This document shows, piece after piece, positions 58,331 through 64,000 of a stretch of 64,000 nt of DNA. Source of the DNA: Anopheles merus (taxonomy: Eukaryota > Arthropoda > Insecta > Diptera > Culicidae); assembly GCF_017562075.2 (NCBI RefSeq), contig NC_054085.1, positions 30,815,039 to 30,879,038 on the forward strand, read 5' to 3'. Positions within the stretch are counted from its first letter, which is position 1; every line of letters starts with the position of its first letter. The translations under genes were made by a program, and so were the position numbers. The notes below the pieces were generated by a model, which was given only the letters and a program-made list of their open reading frames with translations, was not told the origin of the DNA and did not search any database.

Positions 58331-61284
58331 GCGTATGTCCACGCCACACACGGCGTACACGGCTGGTTGGCAGGTTTTGTCCGATTTTCCAGACGCGCAG
58401 ACAGGCGAAAGGAAATAAACAAATACACGCGCGCTCGGTGTCCGCCACATTTTCGATGCGCCGTGGGGAGATGGAAATTAAAATTCATCCCATTCTCGAT
58501 ACCAAATTCGATCGGACGATCGTGTCCACATGTTTGCCAACTTCTCCACTCCTGCTTCCGATTGCGGTTTGTTTATTTTGATTTTCAATTTTTATGGCGT
58601 TAAATTTATGGCATGTTTTGCATTGGTTGTGAAGCGAAACTAAGTCATTTTGCGGACGAGGAAGTTAACGGGGTAGTGTAGCATTGGTGATTGGATGATC
58701 GCTAACAGTATCGCTTCTCGATCGCGTATTTTATATTGATTGATGTTATTGTGCAGAGTATTACAAGGTTGATATTGTATTAAAAAAAAAACTAACCATT
58801 TGAGAGTTTCAAACATAGAAACGGATCCAGTTTGTAGCTAAAGTCAGTGGTTAGCAAGCTTTTCAGTTTAAATCCATTTTTAAGGTAATGAATTTTGGTC
58901 CATGAATTTTTTTCAGAATCATCAGGGATTTTATTCTGAATAATAAATTTTCTAAATGGGTTTTAGCCACGCAAGCGAAAAATAAACATCATCAATTTCC
59001 GCATATTTTTCCGGCCTGTTTTCAGCAGTATCAAAACATACATTCACACGGAAGTGATAATAAAGGACCAAACAACAATATTTATGGTTGAGCAATCGTA
59101 TGTTGAAACTGAAGGTCATCTTCAATGAAAACCATCTTTTAAAAATGTTCCATTTGAGTGATTCTAAATATTGATATAATATATTAATTCATTTTAGTCG
59201 CTCCTTGTAGCTTATAGTCGCCTCAAAACAAACAATTCATTGAGTTTAAAGAACAATTCATTAATTATAGTAATTTTTCTATTTATAAAATTGAATTAAA
59301 CCTATGTGACAACAAATAAATCTTGATTAAAAAAAACTAAATAAATAACATCTTCTTAGTAAGCAATAGACTTGAAATGGAAATCCCAACATAAAAGATT
59401 GCCATTCACTGGCCTAAGCGATCAATTGTTGATCGCATATTTTCCTAATGTCTAATACACTCAAGACAAAAAATGTATGCCCCTAGGCTATGACACCGAT
59501 TTTTCGTTGGGTTTGTTGTAAAAAATAGATATTTGTTTAACGCTAACCTTTTTGAATAGAAAAAACCAAGCAACGAAACGTCCATCAACAGCGTTCCACA
59601 GGCAATGTGCGTGCGCGCTTCTACAAAGATAGCCCCAGTAGGAAATGGGACGTGTCGATATTTTTGTAAACACGTTTTGACAGCCAATGGACGAACGTTC
59701 AACGCCGCCAACAAAAAAAAGGTAGGACACGACTCACACAAAAAATAACGCACCAATTACCAAACAAACAAATAAACACACAGCCATTTTTCAAAAAACC
59801 CATCTCACTCCCTTTTGGTGGCAGGAAATTTAACGTTTTAATTAGTGAAAACGTAAGGTATTAGTAGCGGCGTACGGAGTGGAAAGCGTTGACACAATCG
59901 GAGCTACTTTTTTTTTTAGTGAAAACAATGCACTTTGAGGGGCATCAACGTGAACTGCTGCTTCATAAACTGGTGGGATCTGTTCTGTTAGGGAGCTGTC
60001 TACACATCGAGTGCAAGTGTGTATTAATGAGTGTGCCGAAAACTATCTAACCATTAACCTATAAACTGAAACGCTGCCAGAAGCTGACCGCCAGCCAGCA
60101 AACCAGGGCGTATCAGGCGCATGAGGGAATCACATTAAAGCGCACCGGGTATTTAACCTTAATGAAAGCAACCCAGCAGCCAGGGTCCCTAATGAGGGGT
60201 GAATCTTTGATGAAGAAGAGTCGGCCGACACGGAAGAAACAAAAGAGCTGCCCTGTGTATCAAATTGAGCAATTCTACCGAGTTGATAGTCACTCAATCT
60301 GGTTGCCAAGTTCCCAGGAGCTACTCCGACTCTACTGACAAAACGGATGACAGCTTCCTCTTTCGTTGCCATCAAGTGTCATCACCCTTTTACCTTCTCT
60401 GCGGCTTTAAAGATAGACGAGATGAGTTATAGCGCGTATTCTTCCCGTCTTTTCCGGTTCCAAAAACTCGAGAAGAATCTGGAGGGCCTGCCGGGATCCA
60501 GTGACACTCCTCCCTCACTTGTTTGCATCCCACACGCACAAGCACAAACGCAAGCCAAAACCCAAACCCCAACGCACGAGCCAAAAGGTTCTCCCCGAAT
60601 GGATGCGCTTTCTAAAAATACTTCCTTCACTGCAAGACGCACGCGTGCGTTGGTGGCGGTTTGGCTAGAAGTTGCTACTACTTTGCGTAAAAACCCTGCT
60701 GCGACTCTCTCGCACGTGCTGGCTGTGTCGCGGTGCGGTCCATTTGCGGACAGCTCTAAAATTATTTCCCAACAACACGAGAACCCGGTAGCTGTCAAGC
60801 GATGGGTCGAGACTCTGCGCCACTCCAAACCATGATGCGGCCATCGCCCGTCAATGTCGGTTCGGCAAGATGTAGTGATACTATTTTACGGAACCAAATG
60901 ATCTTCATCCCCTCATTCGAGGTTTGCCTTCAACTCGATCGAAGCGATCGGGTTGTGCTGAAGGTTGCAAATCTTTCAGCGTATTTCTGGCACTGCAATA
61001 AAACCCAACCGAGGGGACTGGACATCTTTCCAGGGCCTGTCAAAAATAGAACCTAGCCGGCGAAAGATCGGCAAAACAGCACCGACGCCGCTCTCGAGGA
61101 GAGACCTTCGCACCGTCGTTGGACGGTCAATGGTACGAGCAATCACAACAGCAAACATTCAGGCGAGCAGGCTGAGCTCGGCACAGCGGAACCCGACTAA
61201 TTGCAGGACCGGGATGCGATAAATCAACGCACGGGGTTTACAAGAACGGACTACGACCGTACAGACACAGGTCAGTTCCCGGAC

Positions 61285-61321
61285 GACGACGTCGTCGAGT
61301 GTCGAAGAGAATTCTTCGACT
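61285..61321. repeat. two adjacent palindromes
   Basis: CGACGACGTCGTCG (61285-61298) is a perfect 14-bp palindrome. Three bases later, GTCGAAGA-GAAT-TCTTCGAC (61302-61321) is an 8-bp stem with a 4-base loop. The function is unknown. Confidence 0.7.
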
Positions 61322-63138
61322 TCACTTGAACCTTTCAGGCGGAAACACACTTAACCGTCGCATACCGGAATATCGGGCTGAAATTGAGATGGTTTTTATG
61401 GCTGACAGGTTAAGTTCGCCCGCCATCGGAATGATAAATGCAATCTTCATTGCCCAACGGACTGTGTGCTCTTCTCGCTTGAGGTAGGTTACCGGTATTC
61501 GCAGCGAAAGCGTGGGGATAAATCGAACCGGACAGGTGTTAATTTAAAGCTATTTAACCAGCAACTCATTAGGCGCAGCACACTTCTCCCCTGTCATGGT
61601 TGATCATGTTGCGTGATGTTGAGGTTTTAGAAGGAAAAAGATCACTCAATCGTTCAGTTTAGGGTTAATATTTTAAACACCGCAACGAAGCAACACACAG
61701 CGCTACTCGTGGTTAACACATTCTGCGAAAAAATACACCTAATCTTCCCCAATTGCAGACAGTAGTAGTTGCTTCAAATGTCACGCCACGTCGCATTTAA
61801 GCTGCATCATTATTTAGCAAAACCAACCCAGCAGCGCAAAACGTTTAGTTTCTTCACCCTTTTGCTTGCGCTGGAACAAACGCTGGCGAGACAAAACAAT
61901 CCCGAGAGCCGGGCGGCGGATGGATGTTGTTTTAATGCTTGCCCAACCAAAAAACCGATTTCGTCCGGCCCGTTTTGAGATTTCTTACGGTGGAAACGAT
62001 GGCGACGGCGACGACGACGACGAAGACGACGGATGCGTGCAAATGGCCCAAAAAAAAAAAAAGAGGACCATCGCAAATGACTCAACTATAGCCGCTCCTT
62101 CCCTTCTTGCGAGCTGGCTGACGTAATTCTGATGTGTATCGCAGCGCGCACGTGGACATTAGGACATTGGGTTCAGTTTCAAAGCTCTCATAGCCCTGCT
62201 GCCCTAATTTAGTTTTGCAACGGTATATTAAGTACGAAGCACGGTAATAGCTAAAGCTGCAAACGGGGTGGAAAGCACGTAACCAAAGATAGGAGTAGGC
62301 AACCACTGTCCGTTGTATTATTAACCCTCGCAGCAAAGCGAAATGTGCAACCAATTATTCTTACCAAGGTTCCATATAAATGTCATAGTCCCTTGCACTC
62401 CAAAACGGGGCACCACACAACAGCTCACAGCTTTCTGCTTCAGATGCGTTTGCGTCGTACCCTCCGTTTTGTGGTAGGGATTAGCTCATAATTCAAGACG
62501 AAGATCAACCCCTCGATCGGCCCCCTAATCTGTTCTGAGTTTGGTAAGGCCCCAATCAAAACAAACCCCCTTGTAGAAACATCCCACATCGTGTGCTCGG
62601 TGTGCACATTTGCATATAATGGATAAATGGCTTACCTTTTCCTAAGCGATTATGGAATAAAATAATCGTTTGGAAGCTTCCTTCCCATGTGTGCTGGCGG
62701 TAAATTATACACACTTAACGATGTGAGTGCACCCAATCCCAGTGTTTGACAGAGAGATGCAAACATCACGCGCACAGGGAAATGGAGATGACTTACAATC
62801 AGCGTGTGCCTACACCCCGGCAAACGGAGCAGAAGTTAAAGATCACTTACGCCACGATAAGCGAGTACTTCACAGATCGTACATCATAGCTTGGGAGTAA
62901 GAGCATTCTGGAGCTTTGTTCCGAAACGAGCGTATTCGCTGGAACTGCTGGAAAGCGCTTTTGTCTGTTGTCATTTCCGTTTGGGATCACCTTACTTCCT
63001 TTTACAAGCCTACAAGTTTCGGGAAGCAGTTCAAGTTCAGCAACTTCTGGAAGCAAAGCCTCAGGGTAATTTGACGCCTCGCGCACGATGGAGCCACTGA
63101 ATACTCGTTTTTCAGCAGAAAAGAACACATGCTTTAGT

Positions 63139-64000
63139 CAGGGTGGCCACTCGAATCAGGATTTGAAATTCCCGGTTTTTTCCCGGTTTTTCCCGGATTT
63201 TTTAGGGGTTTTCCCGGTTTATTACACTTCATTTGCCCGTAGTTGATTGCCTTATGCGATACTAAAATTTCAAAGCATTTTTTGACAATGTTATAGGTAA
63301 CTCTAATAGTATTTATAACTTCGTCTATAATTAGTATGACAGTGCAAAGCTGCTTGTTATCGATGTAACAAGAATTAAATAAAATAACCTTAAACTATTA
63401 TTTAAAAATAAAACTATTAAGCATTATAAACGTTTTTTATAAGATTGCTGAAACAGCTTATTTATTCAAATTACTCATTTTCTCTTCGATCAAGGCTACT
63501 TCTTTCTGAGCATCTGCGAGAATTTTGGCTTTAACTAATTCTAATTCCTTAAGTGCTTGATTCGTTGTCTTTTTTCTAGCACTGGCATCGTCCTTTTGTG
63601 CCCTTTCCTTCTTCTTTTGCTCCAGGCTCTCGACGTATCGTCCATGCGCGTTTCGGGCGTACTGGATGAGTGATTTATTTATGTCTACCCCTAAAACACC
63701 ACCGGCGTTCAAAATAGCGTCGTATACTATTCGCTGCGCCACTAAGCTTTCGTCGATTAAATTAACTATCAGACACTCTTTGTTTATATAAAATCCTCGC
63801 TCCAGTGTTGCATTGCCATGTGATAGAATTAAAATTTTTTAAAAAAAATTCTTAAGTTTGAGAATTCTTTTCTCGAATCCGCAAGAACTTTAAACCAAAA
63901 ATTATCTAGTCGACATTCATGTCGCTTGTAGGCAGCTAGAGATGACTTTATGCTAAAAATTTCTACCGCATTTGTGAATTCCTGACGAACTTTGTCCGCT
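63139..64000 (-). mobile_element. end of a DNA transposon, hAT-like, running off the window
   Basis: The left boundary CAGGGTGGCCAC resembles the terminal repeat of widespread cut-and-paste transposons. It is followed by a subterminal array of CCCGG at 63171, 63182, 63192 and 63213. A minus-strand transposase-like frame ends at 63458, pointing away from this terminus, as expected for the 3' end of such an element. The other end and any target-site duplication lie outside the window, so completeness cannot be judged. Confidence 0.7.
63458..64000 (-). pseudogene. transposase-like protein, C-terminal part, frameshifted
   Basis: One minus-strand frame from 64000 to about 63840 (including FWFKVLADSRKEFSNLR) ends at a TAA in a run of T and A. 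A frame shifted by one base continues with LSHGNATLERGFYINK, then ESLVAQRIVYDA, a Lys/Glu-rich coiled-coil-like stretch, and stops at 63458-63460. The 'HGNA--ERGF--NK' motif followed by 'SL-AQR-VYD' is found in many hAT-like transposon-derived proteins (recognised from memory of the family, not checked). The break lies in a T8/A-rich tract (63835-63848), so a slipped base or a sequencing error are both possible. With the N-terminal part outside the window, this is called a probable broken copy. Confidence 0.65.

Larger units (their letters stand above)
53596..63138. other. myosin upstream flank, distal; no gene
   Basis: No supportable gene in 9.5 kb. It holds a poly-C tract (58317-58330), a GT run (58201-58222), a GAC-rich run (62004-62031) and mixed AT-rich DNA. 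Open frames reach about 170 codons without domain signatures. Non-coding first exons of the myosin gene may lie here. Confidence 0.5.

Noticed and set aside
1..64000. CRISPR arrays, riboswitches, operons
   Set aside because: None seen. Regular repeats found are eukaryotic microsatellites or local duplications, and the genes are spliced and widely spaced.

Overview
The window looks like mosquito chromosomal DNA, most likely Anopheles. This is an inference from insect-type orthologues (a Myo61F-like class I myosin and GMPPA), short introns with GT/AG borders, coding exons rich in G/C at third positions, and AC/GT-, CT- and GA-rich flanks full of microsatellites. No bacterial, organellar or rRNA/tRNA content was recognised.

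Only three host protein genes can be supported, all on the minus strand: (1) GMPPA, the regulatory alpha subunit of GDP-mannose pyrophosphorylase (4804-6299, four exons, 428 aa); (2) a very large intronless ankyrin-repeat protein of unknown function (14247-19163, 1638 aa); (3) a class I unconventional myosin of the Myo61F (myosin IC) type (47177-51686, eight coding exons, 1024 aa). They have unrelated jobs (sugar-nucleotide synthesis, a probable protein-protein scaffold, and membrane-actin motor function), and nothing suggests co-regulation.

Between them lie repeat-rich intervals. 3.2-10.1 kb, upstream of GMPPA, is a nest of old elements: four copies of a TACCCGGGTA palindrome, a 901-bp inverted-repeat element, a duplicated 0.5-kb repeat, and a broken non-LTR reverse-transcriptase tail. 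10.1-14.2 kb is gene-free and carries four copies of the 10-mer ATGCGAGGTT. 20-47 kb is a gene desert with microsatellites, two sets of local tandem duplications, a 222-bp terminal-inverted-repeat element and GA/CT-rich promoter-like islands. 52-63 kb, upstream of the myosin, holds a 431-bp inverted-repeat element that contains a piece of the same retrotransposon tail seen at 10 kb, and a small cluster of GATAAG sites. The last 0.86 kb (63139-64000) is one end of a DNA transposon with a frameshifted transposase-like reading frame running off the window.

I did not find a convincing new multi-gene system. The best leads are the ATGCGAGGTT motif cluster, the TACCCGGGTA palindrome family, the helically phased CCCGG array at the transposon end, and the large ankyrin protein with an unrecognised 900-residue middle.
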